DNA from: Candidatus Gastranaerophilales bacterium
GTDB lineage: Bacteria > Cyanobacteriota > Vampirovibrionia > Gastranaerophilales > Gastranaerophilaceae
Reading direction: 5' to 3'
NCBI GenBank assembly: GCA_017461425.1
Contig: JAFTXY010000011.1
Coordinates: 62,001 to 126,000 of the forward strand
DNA length: 64,000 nucleotides
Each line of letters opens with the position of its first letter. Position 1 is the stretch's first letter. The notes under the pieces were generated by a model. The model was not told the origin of the DNA. It saw only the letters and a program-made list of their open reading frames with translations, and did not search any database. Below are positions 1 through 9,782 of this stretch, piece by piece. Both the position numbers and the translations under genes were made by a program.

Positions 1-1
1 T

Positions 2-316
2 ATTTTTGATATTTTGCAATCAAAATTAGTAAAAAGAAATTTAAGTTTAAAAATATTAGACCCACAAAAAGTTGAAAATGCTCTTGGTGGCAATGTTAAA
101 CAAGAGATTAAACTTAAAAAAGGTTTATCAACAGAATTAGCTAAAAAAATTGTTGGCATGATAAAAGATACTAAAATTAAAGTGCAAGCTTCAATTCAAG
201 GTGATAGTGTTCGTGTAAGTGGTAAATCAAGAGACGACTTGCAAAATGTTATTCAATTTATAAGACAAAAAGAAGAAGAAATTGATGCACCACTTCAATT
301 TAACAATTATAGATAA
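2..316 (+). CDS. yajQ: YajQ family protein, C-terminal part (cut by left edge)
   Basis: The reading frame is open from base 2, so the gene starts outside the window and about the last 104 residues are present. The visible part has the family's second domain and ending: ILQSKLVKR, a [20 protein letters not shown]-type stretch, and the terminal PLQFNNYR, which closely follows the usual YajQ ending. YajQ proteins are small two-domain nucleotide-binding proteins; some members bind cyclic di-GMP, others have been linked to RNA or tRNA binding. The role here is not fixed by context. A strong hairpin terminator follows directly. Confidence 0.9.
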   Translation: MFDILQSKLVKRNLSLKILDPQKVENALGGNVKQEIKLKKGLSTELAKKIVGMIKDTKIKVQASIQGDSVRVSGKSRDDLQNVIQFIRQKEEEIDAPLQFNNYR

Positions 317-318
317 GC

Positions 319-346
319 AAAAACCGCCTAATTAGGCGGTTTTCTT
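319..346 (+). terminator. Rho-independent terminator after yajQ
   Basis: A perfect palindrome at 321-342 (AAACCGCC / GGCGGTTT around TAATTA) followed by T-rich sequence. It separates yajQ from the convergent gene on the minus strand. Confidence 0.85.
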
Positions 347-358
347 ATAAGATTTATA

Positions 359-769
359 TTAAATTTCTGATTCTTTAATCATTTTTAAAAGTTCTAAATC
401 AAAATTTCTTTTCATTAAATTTTGTATTTGTATAATTTCTTTGAATGCAGCGTCTACTTTTTCTTGAGTGATATCTGGGCGATTAATTTTTGCTTTAATG
501 CTTTCAATTTTTTCTTCTGCATCTTCAATAATTTTAAATAGTTTATCTATTTGCTTGTCCTTTAAATTAAATTTTGACAATCTTTCTTTTAGGGCATTTT
601 TGCGTCTTTTTCTTTCTTTTAAAACTTCTGAAAAACCAAAATCTTTTTTATAATATTTTTTAAATTTAGATTCTCTTTCATATTCTTTTTCAGCAATTTC
701 TTTGCTTTTTTCCATTAAATCTAATTCTTTTTTATTATTTAATAAATTTAATAATAAATCGTCGTTCAT
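359..769 (-). CDS. Hypothetical charged coiled-coil protein, 136 aa
   Basis: I do not recognise a family. The protein is dominated by Lys and Glu and is predicted to be almost entirely helical with heptad-like spacing; there is no signal peptide or membrane segment, so it is probably cytoplasmic. It begins 8 nt after the stop of the upstream radical SAM gene on the same strand, so the two are very likely co-transcribed. Whether it assists that enzyme is unknown. Confidence 0.7.
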   Translation of the reverse strand: MNDDLLLNLLNNKKELDLMEKSKEIAEKEYERESKFKKYYKKDFGFSEVLKERKRRKNALKERLSKFNLKDKQIDKLFKIIEDAEEKIESIKAKINRPDITQEKVDAAFKEIIQIQNLMKRNFDLELLKMIKESEI

Positions 770-777
770 AGTATATC

Positions 778-2577
778 CTAAAATTTATAATTACATACAA
801 TTTCTGTGCCGTATTTAGTTAAATATAATAACATATATTCTCTAGTTAAGAGATGAAAAGGAAGAGTATCTCCATATGCTTCAAAAGCTTTTTTAGAACA
901 CAAGTTTATTATTTCTTGCAATTCTATTTTAGTCATACCAGAGGCAGTGTAATTATATGTTGGGGAAAATTCTGCTTCTTGATAAGTTTCACCAATAACT
1001 CCATATTTTTCAGGTGCCTCACGCAATTTTGTATGTTTGCCCATTGTGAATACACTTTTTCCATAAACATTTATAACATCAGTATTTTCGCAAATATCTT
1101 TTATTGTCATAAGAGCATCTTCTTTTGTTTCAGCAGGAAAACCAAAAAATATAAAAGCAAAATTAAAAATACCAGCATCATGAGAATTTTTTAAGATTTT
1201 TAATCTATTTTCGATATTTATTCCTTTGTTAATAAGTTTCATAATTTTTTCAGAACCAGATTCATAACCCCATAAAACCATTTTTAATCCCGCTCTATGG
1301 GCTAATTTCATTAATTCTTCATCAAAACCATCTTCCAATCTTGCATCACAAAAAAATGATATGTTTAAATCTTCTTTTATTAATCTTTCAGACATTTTTC
1401 TTAGATACGATGGGCTGATTGCCTCATCAATAAATTCAAAATTTTTTATACCGTAATTATTTTTGAAATATTTTATTTGTTCTATTAATTTATCTAAATC
1501 TTTGATATTATAATGCATTCCAAAATCATGATCACAAAAACTGCATTTGCGCCAGTAACAACCTCTTGAAGTCTGAAAAGGCATTATAATTTCGGGTGTA
1601 AAATATTCATCTAATTTGTAACCATTTAAACTTGCCATTTTCATATCATTTAGTTTTAATGGTTCAATTATTGGATTTGTAATTATTTTATCGTCCTTTT
1701 TATACATTAAATTTGGCACTTGTTCAATTGGTATTTCGCCTGCAATATGCTGTGCTAATTTATAAACAGGGATTTCTCCTTCTTCAAGACAAACAGAATC
1801 ACAAAATAATTCAAAAAATTCAGGATATTTTTCTAATGAATCTTTGACTCTGCCAAAATGATTTCCGCCAATACTAATATGCGCTTTTGTTTTCTTTTTA
1901 AGCATACTAGCTAATGTTAAGCCTGCAATGATTTGATTTGATGAATTGATTGAAATTCCAATATAATCGGCATTTTCTTTAAGTATATCTTCAAGTTTTT
2001 CTTCCAAATAATCATAAAAAATATTTGTTTCTCTATCAAAAACATAATATTTAATTGATTCATAATTTAATTTAAGCATTTGATTTTGATAACTTACCAA
2101 TCCAATTTTTGTTGGATAATATGGCATAGAACAAATTTCAAGCGCTAAACTTATTGTATTAATTGCATTAATGTATAATTTTGGATTATAAAAATGTTCT
2201 TTTGATTTTAAAAATTTAACTGCTTGTTCACAAAGAATTGCTGTTTTATCAAGTTCTTTTCCGTATTTACTAATTAAATCCTTAATTAATGCAGATTTTG
2301 CAATTTTGTTTTGCCATTCAATAGAATAATCTTCAAACTTTTTATCAGGAGTATGTATTTTTTTGAATTCCGAATTTATTTCTTCAAGCTTGTTTTTTCC
2401 TACTTTAAGAGCATTTTTAACATAGTTGGATTTTAAAATTTTATTATAAAAATCTGAATTTAAATCAATTACACTTGCTTTATATGGAGAGTCATTGAAT
2501 TGGCCTAAAAGTGTAGCCAAACTATAATGCGGACTAATAGGCATCCATTGAGGTACAAATAAAAACAATGCTTTCAT
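778..2577 (-). CDS. B12-binding-domain radical SAM protein, 599 aa
   Basis: The N-terminal ~300 residues look like a cobalamin-binding Rossmann-type domain (start MKALFLFVPQWMPISPHYSLA, later IGISINSSNQ and ISIGGNHFG). The radical SAM domain has its CxxxCxxC iron-sulfur motif in RGCYWRKCSFCDHDFG near residue 340, followed by GYESGS and FFGFPAETKEDA, typical of this class. Members carry out radical methylation or ring chemistry on lipids, cofactors or natural products; the substrate cannot be told from sequence. AAGGAAAAATT precedes the ATG. The 136-aa coiled-coil gene follows in the same operon. Its presence implies a cobalamin need, relevant to the riboswitch-like leader at 15107. Confidence 0.88.
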   Translation of the reverse strand: MKALFLFVPQWMPISPHYSLATLLGQFNDSPYKASVIDLNSDFYNKILKSNYVKNALKVGKNKLEEINSEFKKIHTPDKKFEDYSIEWQNKIAKSALIKDLISKYGKELDKTAILCEQAVKFLKSKEHFYNPKLYINAINTISLALEICSMPYYPTKIGLVSYQNQMLKLNYESIKYYVFDRETNIFYDYLEEKLEDILKENADYIGISINSSNQIIAGLTLASMLKKKTKAHISIGGNHFGRVKDSLEKYPEFFELFCDSVCLEEGEIPVYKLAQHIAGEIPIEQVPNLMYKKDDKIITNPIIEPLKLNDMKMASLNGYKLDEYFTPEIIMPFQTSRGCYWRKCSFCDHDFGMHYNIKDLDKLIEQIKYFKNNYGIKNFEFIDEAISPSYLRKMSERLIKEDLNISFFCDARLEDGFDEELMKLAHRAGLKMVLWGYESGSEKIMKLINKGINIENRLKILKNSHDAGIFNFAFIFFGFPAETKEDALMTIKDICENTDVINVYGKSVFTMGKHTKLREAPEKYGVIGETYQEAEFSPTYNYTASGMTKIELQEIINLCSKKAFEAYGDTLPFHLLTREYMLLYLTKYGTEIVCNYKF

Positions 2578-2612
2578 AATTTTTCCTTAAGTATTGTTTT
2601 TATTATACACTT

Positions 2613-3851
2613 TTAAAAATCATTTTGATACTCAGAATATATCATTTTTCTTACTAAATCTATATCAAGAGAATATTCAGATGCAATGCATTCTATAATT
2701 TCATTAACTGCTTTTTCTTTTGTTTCATCATATGAGGTAACCGCATCTTTATCTTTAATGAATTTAGTTTTAAATCCATCCAATTCTTTTTCGAAAGCAG
2801 AAAGAATTTTTTCTTGTTCTTCTTGATTGATTTCTGTTTTTGTAGTTTTTTCTTCTTTTGTGTCTGAAGTTGTTTGAGTGGCTATTGTTTCTTTATCTTT
2901 TTTGTCTTTGTCTTTTTCTTCCTCTTCTTTTTCACCTAAAACAAAAGAAATTATTTGATTTGCTGTTTCTAAAATTCCATGTTGTATTAATGGTAATGAA
3001 TTTGCTAATGCTTTTTGTGCTCCGTTCGTACCATTGAAGATAAAGCTGCCTCTACCATTTCTACCGCCATATATACTATCTAATTTAATTGGTTTATCAC
3101 CTGCTTTATAGTAATCGTTATCAACTCTTTCTTGCATTTCTTTCATAAATGCATTAAATCCTGCTTCATCAAATATTCCTGTTTCAGGATCAATAAAGTC
3201 TGCTTTAGTTTTCATATCAGCACCTGCCATATCTAACATTGCTGCAAAGTTGATTTCGATTTGTTGGAAAGAACCATCCGGCACAATCCAATCTGTTAAA
3301 CCGATAAAATCGGCTCTATTTCCATTTTCATCAACTAAAACATTTCCATTATCATCAACTAAAGCAAATGAATATGTTCTATTATCTAATTTAACGCATT
3401 CAATATTTCTTTCTCTTAATTTTGCAATATTTGTTTCGTTTAAATATGCGGCAACATTATGATAAACTCCACTATCAAGACCTAATACGTCACATATAAT
3501 TTCATAAGTATATACATCTAATTCTGAATCCCATGTTTTTGCTAATGCAGCACCAGATTCATACTGTTCCATATTTCCATCACCATCATAATCCATTAAG
3601 ATGTAATCGACCATATCTTTGTCAATATCTTCATCTGATAATATTTCTTTGCCTGCTAATTTTTCTTCGTTTGTTGCAGAGTCTGAATATCTTTTAAAGT
3701 ACAAAGGAGCAGTATTGCTTTCACCGCTAGTCATACCGGAATTTAAATTTACACCTTTGCCTAACATACCGCTATTTTGAATAAGGTCTTTAGCGCCATT
3801 GTAATCAAGGTTTCGATCGTCATTCCAATTTATAGCTGCAATAATATCCAT
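2613..3851 (-). CDS. EF-hand-containing hypothetical protein, 412 aa
   Basis: No overall family recognised. Around residues 87-98 there is a canonical 12-residue EF-hand loop, DYDGDGNMEQYE, with Asp at 1, 3 and 5, Gly at 6, a hydrophobic residue at 8 and Glu at 12, suggesting calcium binding. The middle contains a second acidic stretch (VDDNGNVLVDENGNRADF) that is not a complete loop. Residues ~300-345 are a Lys/Glu/Thr-rich linker, followed by a helical C-terminus. No signal peptide is visible. A ribosome binding site (AAGGATATATT) precedes the ATG. It is separated from kdsA by about 110 bp. Confidence 0.75.
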   Translation of the reverse strand: MDIIAAINWNDDRNLDYNGAKDLIQNSGMLGKGVNLNSGMTSGESNTAPLYFKRYSDSATNEEKLAGKEILSDEDIDKDMVDYILMDYDGDGNMEQYESGAALAKTWDSELDVYTYEIICDVLGLDSGVYHNVAAYLNETNIAKLRERNIECVKLDNRTYSFALVDDNGNVLVDENGNRADFIGLTDWIVPDGSFQQIEINFAAMLDMAGADMKTKADFIDPETGIFDEAGFNAFMKEMQERVDNDYYKAGDKPIKLDSIYGGRNGRGSFIFNGTNGAQKALANSLPLIQHGILETANQIISFVLGEKEEEEKDKDKKDKETIATQTTSDTKEEKTTKTEINQEEQEKILSAFEKELDGFKTKFIKDKDAVTSYDETKEKAVNEIIECIASEYSLDIDLVRKMIYSEYQNDF

Positions 3852-3960
3852 AATATATCCTTAAATAGTATCTTATATATATAAAGTATATACATATACA
3901 AATATTGCCTAAGAATATAATATGGTTGTTACAAAAGTTAACATAATTATTATTATAAAA

Positions 3961-4776
3961 TTAGTTAACTAATTTAAATATTTTATTGCATATATCTAAT
4001 GTTTTTTCACATTCATTTAATGGAAGCATGTTATCTCCATCGCAAAGAGCACATTCAGGATTTGGATGAATTTCAAAAAATAAAACTTTTGCCCCTGCGG
4101 CTACTGCTGATTTTGCCAATAATGGAACAAATTTTCGCTCACCCGCAGATGAACCACCATGTCCTCCTGGAATTTGAACACTATGAGTTGCATCAAAAAC
4201 ATAAGGGAAATTTAATTCATCTTGTGTTATTTGAACCCCTCTCATATCAACAACAAGATTATTGTATCCAAAAGACGTTCCTCTATCTGTGATTAAAATT
4301 TTATCATTTCCTGAATCAATAACTTTTTGTGCAATTGATTTCATTTGATACGGAGATAAAAATTGTCCTTTTTTAATATTGATGATTTTATTTGTTTTAG
4401 CTGCAGCAACCAATAAATCTGTTTGTCTGCATAAAAATGCAGGAATTTGTATAATATCGGCAACTTCTGCTGTTGGTTGCGCTTGCCAAGATTCATGAAT
4501 ATCAGTTACTATTGGAACATTTAATTCTTTTTTAATTTCGGATAAAATTTTTAAACCCTCATCCATGCCTAAGCCTCTATAGGAAGTTAAAGATGAACGA
4601 TTTGCCTTATCAAAAGATGTTTTAAAAACAAAATTTATATCTAATCTAGAACAAATTTCTTTTAATTTTTTAGCAGTTGTAAGAGAGATTTCTTTTGATT
4701 CCATAGCACAAGGACCTGCTAAAATTGTTAATTTATCCCCGCCTATTTCAAAATTGTTAAGTTTTATAGTTTTCAT
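3961..4776 (-). CDS. kdsA: 3-deoxy-8-phosphooctulonate (Kdo-8-P) synthase
   Basis: Condenses phosphoenolpyruvate with arabinose 5-phosphate to make Kdo-8-phosphate for LPS inner core. Conserved blocks include LAGPCAMES near the N-terminus, FKTSFDKANRSS, VTDIHE, IQIPAFLCRQTDLL, NIKKGQFLSP and DATHSVQIPGG; 271 aa matches the usual length. The frame is open further upstream, but the conserved protein begins MKTIKLNNFEIGG, so the ATG at 4776 is used. A TATAAT at 4784-4789 (minus strand) sits 7 nt before this ATG with no Shine-Dalgarno, predicting a leaderless mRNA. Divergent from recA. The gene implies an outer membrane with Kdo-containing LPS. Confidence 0.95.
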   Translation of the reverse strand: MKTIKLNNFEIGGDKLTILAGPCAMESKEISLTTAKKLKEICSRLDINFVFKTSFDKANRSSLTSYRGLGMDEGLKILSEIKKELNVPIVTDIHESWQAQPTAEVADIIQIPAFLCRQTDLLVAAAKTNKIINIKKGQFLSPYQMKSIAQKVIDSGNDKILITDRGTSFGYNNLVVDMRGVQITQDELNFPYVFDATHSVQIPGGHGGSSAGERKFVPLLAKSAVAAGAKVLFFEIHPNPECALCDGDNMLPLNECEKTLDICNKIFKLVN

Positions 4777-4825
4777 AAATTTTATTATATAATAATAAGT
4801 ATAATTAGGGAAGTGAGGAATTTTT

Positions 4826-5896
4826 ATGTGTGCCGATAAAGTTGTTGATGATAAAGAATTAAAAGCTATCCAAGAAGGAAAAAATAAAGCTTTAAAAATG
4901 GCTTTAGACAAAATTGAAAAAGATTTTGGAAAAGGTTCAATTATGCGTCTTGGTGATAAAACAAGCGTAAATTGTGAATGTATTCCAACAGGTGCTCTAG
5001 CGCTTGATATTGCTCTTGGAATTGGTGGTGTTCCTCGTGGAAGAATTATTGAAATTTATGGTCCTGAATCATCTGGTAAAACAACTTTAGCACAACACAT
5101 TGTTGCAAATGCTCAGAAAAAAGGCGGAATTGCAGCATTTATTGATGCAGAACATGCACTTGATCCTGAATATGCTAGAAATTTAGGCGTAGATGTTGAT
5201 CAATTGTTAATTTCTCAACCTGACACAGGTGAACAAGCTTTAGAAATTGCAGAAGAATTAGTGCGTTCGGGCGCAATTGATGTTATTGTTATTGACTCTG
5301 TTGCTGCTTTAGTTCCAAAGGCAGAAATTGAAAAAGCAATGGATGAACAACAAATGGGTTTGCAAGCTCGTTTAATGTCTAAAGCATTAAGAAAATTAAC
5401 CGGTATTGTTGGTAAAACAAATACAACTGTTATTTTTATTAATCAATTAAGACAAAAAATTGGTATCATGTTTGGTAACCCTGAAACAACAACTGGTGGT
5501 AATGCTCTAAAATATTATTCTTCAGTTCGTTTGGATATTAGAAGATGTGATAGTGTAAAAAATAAAGATAATGAAGACATAGGAAACAGAGTTAGAGTTA
5601 AAGTTGCTAAAAATAAAGTAGCTCCTCCTTTTAAAATGGCTGAATTTGATATTATCTATGGAAAAGGAATATGTGCATTAGGTAATATTATCGATGTTGC
5701 TGTTAATTTTGAAATTATCAAAAAAGCAGGTGCTTGGTTTAGTTATAATGATGAAAAATTAGGACAAGGAAGAGAAAAAGCTAAAGAATTTTTAGAACAA
5801 AATCCTGATATTTTAGCTGAAATTGAAACAAAAGTAAGAGAAAAAATAGCAGCAAAAAATAAACCTCAAGAAGAACAAAATAAGGTTGAAGAATAA
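4826..5896 (+). CDS. recA: Recombinase RecA
   Basis: DNA strand-exchange ATPase of homologous recombination and SOS induction. Walker A is GPESSGKTT near residue 80; other signatures are [17 protein letters not shown], the L1 region [26 protein letters not shown] and the L2 region [23 protein letters not shown]. 356 aa is normal. GTGAGGA lies 8 nt before the ATG, and a TATAAT at 4800-4805 is the likely -10. Its stop codon overlaps the start of rmlA (TAATG), so the two are translationally coupled, an unusual neighbour for recA. No LexA-type operator was recognised. Confidence 0.98.
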   Translation: MCADKVVDDKELKAIQEGKNKALKMALDKIEKDFGKGSIMRLGDKTSVNCECIPTGALALDIALGIGGVPRGRIIEIYGPESSGKTTLAQHIVANAQKKGGIAAFIDAEHALDPEYARNLGVDVDQLLISQPDTGEQALEIAEELVRSGAIDVIVIDSVAALVPKAEIEKAMDEQQMGLQARLMSKALRKLTGIVGKTNTTVIFINQLRQKIGIMFGNPETTTGGNALKYYSSVRLDIRRCDSVKNKDNEDIGNRVRVKVAKNKVAPPFKMAEFDIIYGKGICALGNIIDVAVNFEIIKKAGAWFSYNDEKLGQGREKAKEFLEQNPDILAEIETKVREKIAAKNKPQEEQNKVEE

Positions 5897-6765
5897 TGAA
5901 AGGCATAATTCTTGCAGCAGGCGCAGGTTCTCGTTTATATCCTGCAAGCCTACCAATATCAAAAATTTTATTACCTGTTTATGATAAACCAATGATTTAT
6001 TATCCAATAACAACATTATTATTGGCAGGAATAAAAGATATTTTAATTATCACAAGCCCACATGATATTGATAATTTTAAAAAAGTATTGGGCGATGGTT
6101 CTGAAATTGGTGTTAAATTTTCTTATGCTGTTCAAGAAGTTCCTCGTGGAATTGCGGAAAGCTTTTTAATAGCAGAAGATTTTATTAACAATGAGCCTGT
6201 TGCATTAATTTTAGGTGATAATATTTTCCATGGTTTTGGATTTTCATCTATGTTAAAAGAAGTTGGACAAAGAACATCTGGAGCAACAGTTTTTGGATAT
6301 CAAGTTCAAGACCCAGAAAGATTTGGGGTTGTTGAATTTGATAAAAATAACAAAGCTTTATCAATTGAAGAAAAACCGAAAAATCCTAAATCAAATTATG
6401 CTGTAACTGGTTTATATTTTTATGATAAAAATGTTGTAGAATATGCAAAAACTCTTAAACCATCAGCACGTGGTGAATTGGAAATAACTGACTTAAACAA
6501 AATATATTTAGAAAAAGATGCCCTCAAAGTTGAAATTTTAGGAAGAGGTTTTGCTTGGCTTGATACAGGAACTTTTGAAAGTTTATTACAAGCAGCAAAC
6601 TTTGTTCAATCAATGGAAATTAATACAGGTATGAAAATAGCTTCAATTGAAGAAGTTGCATGCCGAATGGGTTATATTTCAAAAGAAAAATTGTTTGAAA
6701 TTTCTAAAAAATATAAACAAAATGGCTACGGACAATATTTAGAAAAAATGTCTAATATTATATAA
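5896..6765 (+). CDS. rmlA: Glucose-1-phosphate thymidylyltransferase
   Basis: Makes dTDP-glucose from glucose 1-phosphate and dTTP, the first step toward dTDP-rhamnose and related sugars for surface polysaccharide. The nucleotidyltransferase signature [10 protein letters not shown]...[16 protein letters not shown] is at the N-terminus, with [27 protein letters not shown] and FAWLDTGT downstream; 289 aa is typical. The ATG overlaps the recA stop by one base. The rest of the dTDP-rhamnose pathway is not in the window. The 3' end overlaps the convergent 566-aa gene by 8 bp. Confidence 0.95.
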   Translation: MKGIILAAGAGSRLYPASLPISKILLPVYDKPMIYYPITTLLLAGIKDILIITSPHDIDNFKKVLGDGSEIGVKFSYAVQEVPRGIAESFLIAEDFINNEPVALILGDNIFHGFGFSSMLKEVGQRTSGATVFGYQVQDPERFGVVEFDKNNKALSIEEKPKNPKSNYAVTGLYFYDKNVVEYAKTLKPSARGELEITDLNKIYLEKDALKVEILGRGFAWLDTGTFESLLQAANFVQSMEINTGMKIASIEEVACRMGYISKEKLFEISKKYKQNGYGQYLEKMSNII

Positions 6766-8458
6766 GAATTCTATTTATTTCTCTTTGGTTATTATCATCA
6801 AGATAGCCTCTGATTTCATCAATTTTTGCACTTGTGTAATCAGCTATATCTAGACAATCCATAAATAGTGCCATTTGCATTATTTTTGAATAAGTATCAA
6901 CTAAATCTAAATACTTAATACCATTAATTGGAAGTCTTGCACATCCCATAATTGTTTCATACAGAGGATTTGTTTTAAATAATTCTTCTAAATAATTATT
7001 TAATGTTTCAATATTTTCTTTTGAATTTTTTAAGCTTTTTGGCAGATTTTGTTGTCTAAATTCTAAATCACGTTTAAGAGAAATCATTGCTAATTGTAGA
7101 GCAGTAGCTTCTTTATCAGCTTCTTGCGGATGTTTATCTATATAACTTTGATAAATTGCGTTTGTTCTTTTTGCTTCATTAATCAAAACTTCGCTTTCTA
7201 GATAATCTCCTTCTTTACTGATAACACCTTTCCCTATTCTTTCTGGGGAAACTGTTATACCCATTGATTTTGCCCATTTAAGAATATTTTTGACTAATTT
7301 TGTTGATGAAATGCTAAAAGCAATTTTTAAACCAGAAACAGATTTTCCGTTAAATTTAACATTTGTTTCATCTTTTACAAATTCCCACCCTTTTTTTGAT
7401 GCGATTGAAAATTTGTCTTTTGCCCAAGGGTTTTTATCCCAAAATTCTTTTAACAAATTTCTTTGCTCTTGTGTCATTTCTTCTTCAAGAATTAATTGTT
7501 TTTGGGTGGGTTCATTTTTCTTCATGAATTTTGTTAAATATTTTTTAACTGTTCTTCCCTCTTGAGTGCTATTCCATGCGTAATCCATTGCAACAGACAT
7601 TTCTTCTCTTTCTTCTAGAGAACGATGATAAAATTCTTTTTGTCTATTTGTTTGTCTATAAATTGCATCTGGATTTTCTTGGTAATAACGTTTTAATCCT
7701 TGAGAGATATGTAGTCTATGTGCAGCTGATAATGGACCTCTTGGAATAATTACGGGTTCGCCATCTTGAGATTGTTTTTTTGCTTCTGCTGCTTCTTTTA
7801 ATTTTATAGACAATTCTTGTGAATATTTTTCATAATAATTTTTATTAGATAACTTTAAAACCTTTGCATATTGTCTTGTCATTAATGGGATATTTAATTT
7901 GTTGTGCATTGTGTAATAAAGTTTAGTTTTTTCTTGGGTAGATGAATTTTTTTCAACATAATCAGCTAAATCGTTTAATGAAAATCCTTGTCCCCAATAT
8001 AACTTGATTAATTGCAAAGTTAAATCTTCATTATTTGGAAAAATATCGCTTTCTCCTGATAAAACTTTACCCAAAAAACTATCTGGCCTTGCATTAACAT
8101 CATACGCAGATTGGACTTCTTCAAATTCAGGATATTTTTCTTTTAAATCATCTAAACTATAACAATCTAAAACCCCTTTATATTTACTAAAATGCACATC
8201 GTAAAGAGTTTTACCCTGGGGGTTTTGTTTAAGAGTTTTTTCAACCATGCTTTTAATTTCTGGCGGATATTCTTCGCTTTTTAGATGTTCATATGTTTGA
8301 GATAGGCTTGTTGGATATCCTAAAAAAGCTAAGAATTGGCTTGTTGTAGGTAAAAAGCTATTTGTGTTTTGTTGGAAATATGTATTATTTAATTTTTTAT
8401 TTGTGTTTTGTATATTCTTTTTTTGAGTGTTTATAAGATTAATATTTGATATTTTCAT
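6758..8458 (-). CDS. Lineage-specific hypothetical protein, 566 aa
   Basis: No known family for the whole protein. The N-terminus ([20 protein letters not shown]...) is Asn/Gln/Lys-rich, like several other proteins in this window that start with MKI. A segment near residue 245 ([20 protein letters not shown]) and a second near 345 ([16 protein letters not shown]) resemble the short helix-turn-helix-like repeats seen in NUMOD3-type DNA-binding modules; this is a weak resemblance. No signal peptide or membrane segment is clear. TAGGAGAAAATC provides a good ribosome binding site. Overlaps rmlA by 8 bp at the 3' ends. Confidence 0.75.
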   Translation of the reverse strand: MKISNINLINTQKKNIQNTNKKLNNTYFQQNTNSFLPTTSQFLAFLGYPTSLSQTYEHLKSEEYPPEIKSMVEKTLKQNPQGKTLYDVHFSKYKGVLDCYSLDDLKEKYPEFEEVQSAYDVNARPDSFLGKVLSGESDIFPNNEDLTLQLIKLYWGQGFSLNDLADYVEKNSSTQEKTKLYYTMHNKLNIPLMTRQYAKVLKLSNKNYYEKYSQELSIKLKEAAEAKKQSQDGEPVIIPRGPLSAAHRLHISQGLKRYYQENPDAIYRQTNRQKEFYHRSLEEREEMSVAMDYAWNSTQEGRTVKKYLTKFMKKNEPTQKQLILEEEMTQEQRNLLKEFWDKNPWAKDKFSIASKKGWEFVKDETNVKFNGKSVSGLKIAFSISSTKLVKNILKWAKSMGITVSPERIGKGVISKEGDYLESEVLINEAKRTNAIYQSYIDKHPQEADKEATALQLAMISLKRDLEFRQQNLPKSLKNSKENIETLNNYLEELFKTNPLYETIMGCARLPINGIKYLDLVDTYSKIMQMALFMDCLDIADYTSAKIDEIRGYLDDNNQREINRILI

Positions 8459-8615
8459 GATTTTCTCCTAGGGGTTATACAAAACATGTAAATAAAAAAT
8501 TTTGCAAAAAAACCAAGTAAAGAAAATGTTACAATTGCTACGCTTGTAAAAATGGCAGTTTTCCTAGTCTTTATGGGTTATTTTTTAATTTCGTACTTAC
8601 AAAAAAATATTTATA

Positions 8616-8624
8616 TGTTATAAT
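8616..8624 (+). promoter_or_regulatory. Extended -10 promoter for the 53-aa gene
   Basis: TGTTATAAT, a perfect extended -10. CTTACA at 8596-8601 is a weak -35 with 17-bp spacing. Transcription would start near 8631, about 36 nt before the ATG at 8667. Confidence 0.65.
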
Positions 8625-8666
8625 ATATCCAAAGTTGTTAGTTGTATAATTCGCTAGGAGGTTCTT

Positions 8667-8828
8667 ATGTCAATTTCCGCTCAAAAAACTCAAAACGAGA
8701 CTCCAATAAAGTCTAAGTTTAATGACGAGTTTCAACATTATCTAAAAAAACAATGTTTAAAAACAACATTTAACGGATTAGAATTAGAAACATTCAGTTG
8801 GTACAAAAAAGTTTTAGGGTTAGTTTAA
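8667..8828 (+). CDS. Small hypothetical protein, 53 aa
   Basis: A complete small gene with all signals: an extended -10 promoter at 8616-8624, a strong Shine-Dalgarno TAGGAGG at 8655-8661 ending 5 nt before the ATG, a TAA stop at 8826-8828 and a hairpin terminator at 8834-8860. The protein begins MSISAQKTQNETPIKSKF and ends SWYKKVLGLV; it is mostly polar with a Lys-rich middle and one Cys, without signal peptide or membrane segment. No family is recognised. The stand-alone transcription unit argues that it is a real gene. Confidence 0.7.
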   Translation: MSISAQKTQNETPIKSKFNDEFQHYLKKQCLKTTFNGLELETFSWYKKVLGLV

Positions 8829-8833
8829 GTATA

Positions 8834-8860
8834 AAAAAGTGGGTCTTTCGCCCACTTTTT
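8834..8860. terminator. Bidirectional terminator between the 53-aa gene and yidD
   Basis: Stem GTGGG(T)/(G)CCCAC around CTTTC, flanked by an A-run on the left and a T-run on the right, so it can end transcription from both sides. Confidence 0.8.
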
Positions 8861-8866
8861 ATGTAA

Positions 8867-9091
8867 TCACCATTTAAATACATCTGGTACAGGGTCATAC
8901 CCTCCATCGTGGTATGGGTGACATTTTAGTATCCTTTTTATTCCTAAATAAGTTCCCTTTAATGCTCCAAATTTTTCAATTGCCTCATATGTATATTTTG
9001 AGCATGTTGGTTCAAAACGACAAACACTCGGTGTGAATTTCGAGAAAAAACGATAAATAGAAATTAATTTTAAACAAATAAATTTAAGCAT
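8867..9091 (-). CDS. yidD: Membrane protein insertion efficiency factor YidD
   Basis: Small membrane-associated protein that helps YidC-dependent insertion of inner-membrane proteins. The family motif is complete: [23 protein letters not shown], then [17 protein letters not shown], with the three conserved Cys. 74 aa is normal. Its start lies inside the end of the cytidylyltransferase gene (8-bp overlap), so it is the last gene of a three-gene overlapping operon. Usually yidD sits beside rnpA and yidC; here it has been moved away from that cluster. Confidence 0.93.
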   Translation of the reverse strand: MLKFICLKLISIYRFFSKFTPSVCRFEPTCSKYTYEAIEKFGALKGTYLGIKRILKCHPYHDGGYDPVPDVFKW

Positions 9092-9782
9092 TTTGTTGAG
9101 CTTTTAAGATTTCTTCCACTTTATTAAAATCTTCTTCTGTATCAATATCGATTACTCTTGGAGTAATGAAAGGAATTGGATTATAACCAATAAAATCTTT
9201 TGTTTCTTTTAAAATGTCGCAAGGAAGAGCATAAAATGCACCATTTTCAGCCAGCATTTTATAATGTTCGTCTATATCTTGTCTTCTTGGGCGAGTTCTA
9301 AAATCATATAATGCTTCCATTTTATTATTATGCAAAACTCTCCATTTTGCATGTGTAAAACCTATGTCATAAACACTAAAACAGCTATCATATCCATTTT
9401 TTATGTTTTCAAAATAATATTCAAATGCATCATCAATATATTTTTCATCTCTTAATGGGCAAGTTGGTTGCAATAATACAACATAATCAGGTTTATAATT
9501 TTCTTTTTCTAATTCATTAATAACATCAAGCATAACAGGCGCTGTTTTTGTTTCATCCTGTGCAAGTTCTATTGGTCTTTTAAGAATTTGTGCGCCATAT
9601 TTTTTTGAAACTTCCAAAATTTCGTCGTCTTCTGATGAAACGATTGTTTTTGTAATATACTTTGACTTTAAAGATGCTTCAATGGTATAAGCAACTAATG
9701 GTTTATCTAGGATTGGTTTAATATTTTTTCTTTTAATTCCCTTGGAGCCACCTCTTGCAGGGATTATGCTTAATATTTCCAT
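9084..9782 (-). CDS. CMP-sugar (acylneuraminate family) cytidylyltransferase
   Basis: Activates a nonulosonic acid (sialic, legionaminic, pseudaminic type) or similar sugar acid with CTP. The N-terminal signature [24 protein letters not shown] is complete, followed by [26 protein letters not shown] and, near the C-terminus, a metal-binding [10 protein letters not shown]. 232 aa fits NeuA/PseF-type enzymes. The exact sugar is not decidable, and no nonulosonate synthase is in the window. It overlaps the upstream PurD-like gene by 13 bp and yidD by 8 bp. Confidence 0.88.
   Translation of the reverse strand: MEILSIIPARGGSKGIKRKNIKPILDKPLVAYTIEASLKSKYITKTIVSSEDDEILEVSKKYGAQILKRPIELAQDETKTAPVMLDVINELEKENYKPDYVVLLQPTCPLRDEKYIDDAFEYYFENIKNGYDSCFSVYDIGFTHAKWRVLHNNKMEALYDFRTRPRRQDIDEHYKMLAENGAFYALPCDILKETKDFIGYNPIPFITPRVIDIDTEEDFNKVEEILKAQQNA

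Noticed and set aside
4777-4911. Upstream extension of kdsA into the recA coding region
   Set aside because: The extra 45 residues are antisense to recA and are not part of the KdsA family; the start at 4776 matches the family.
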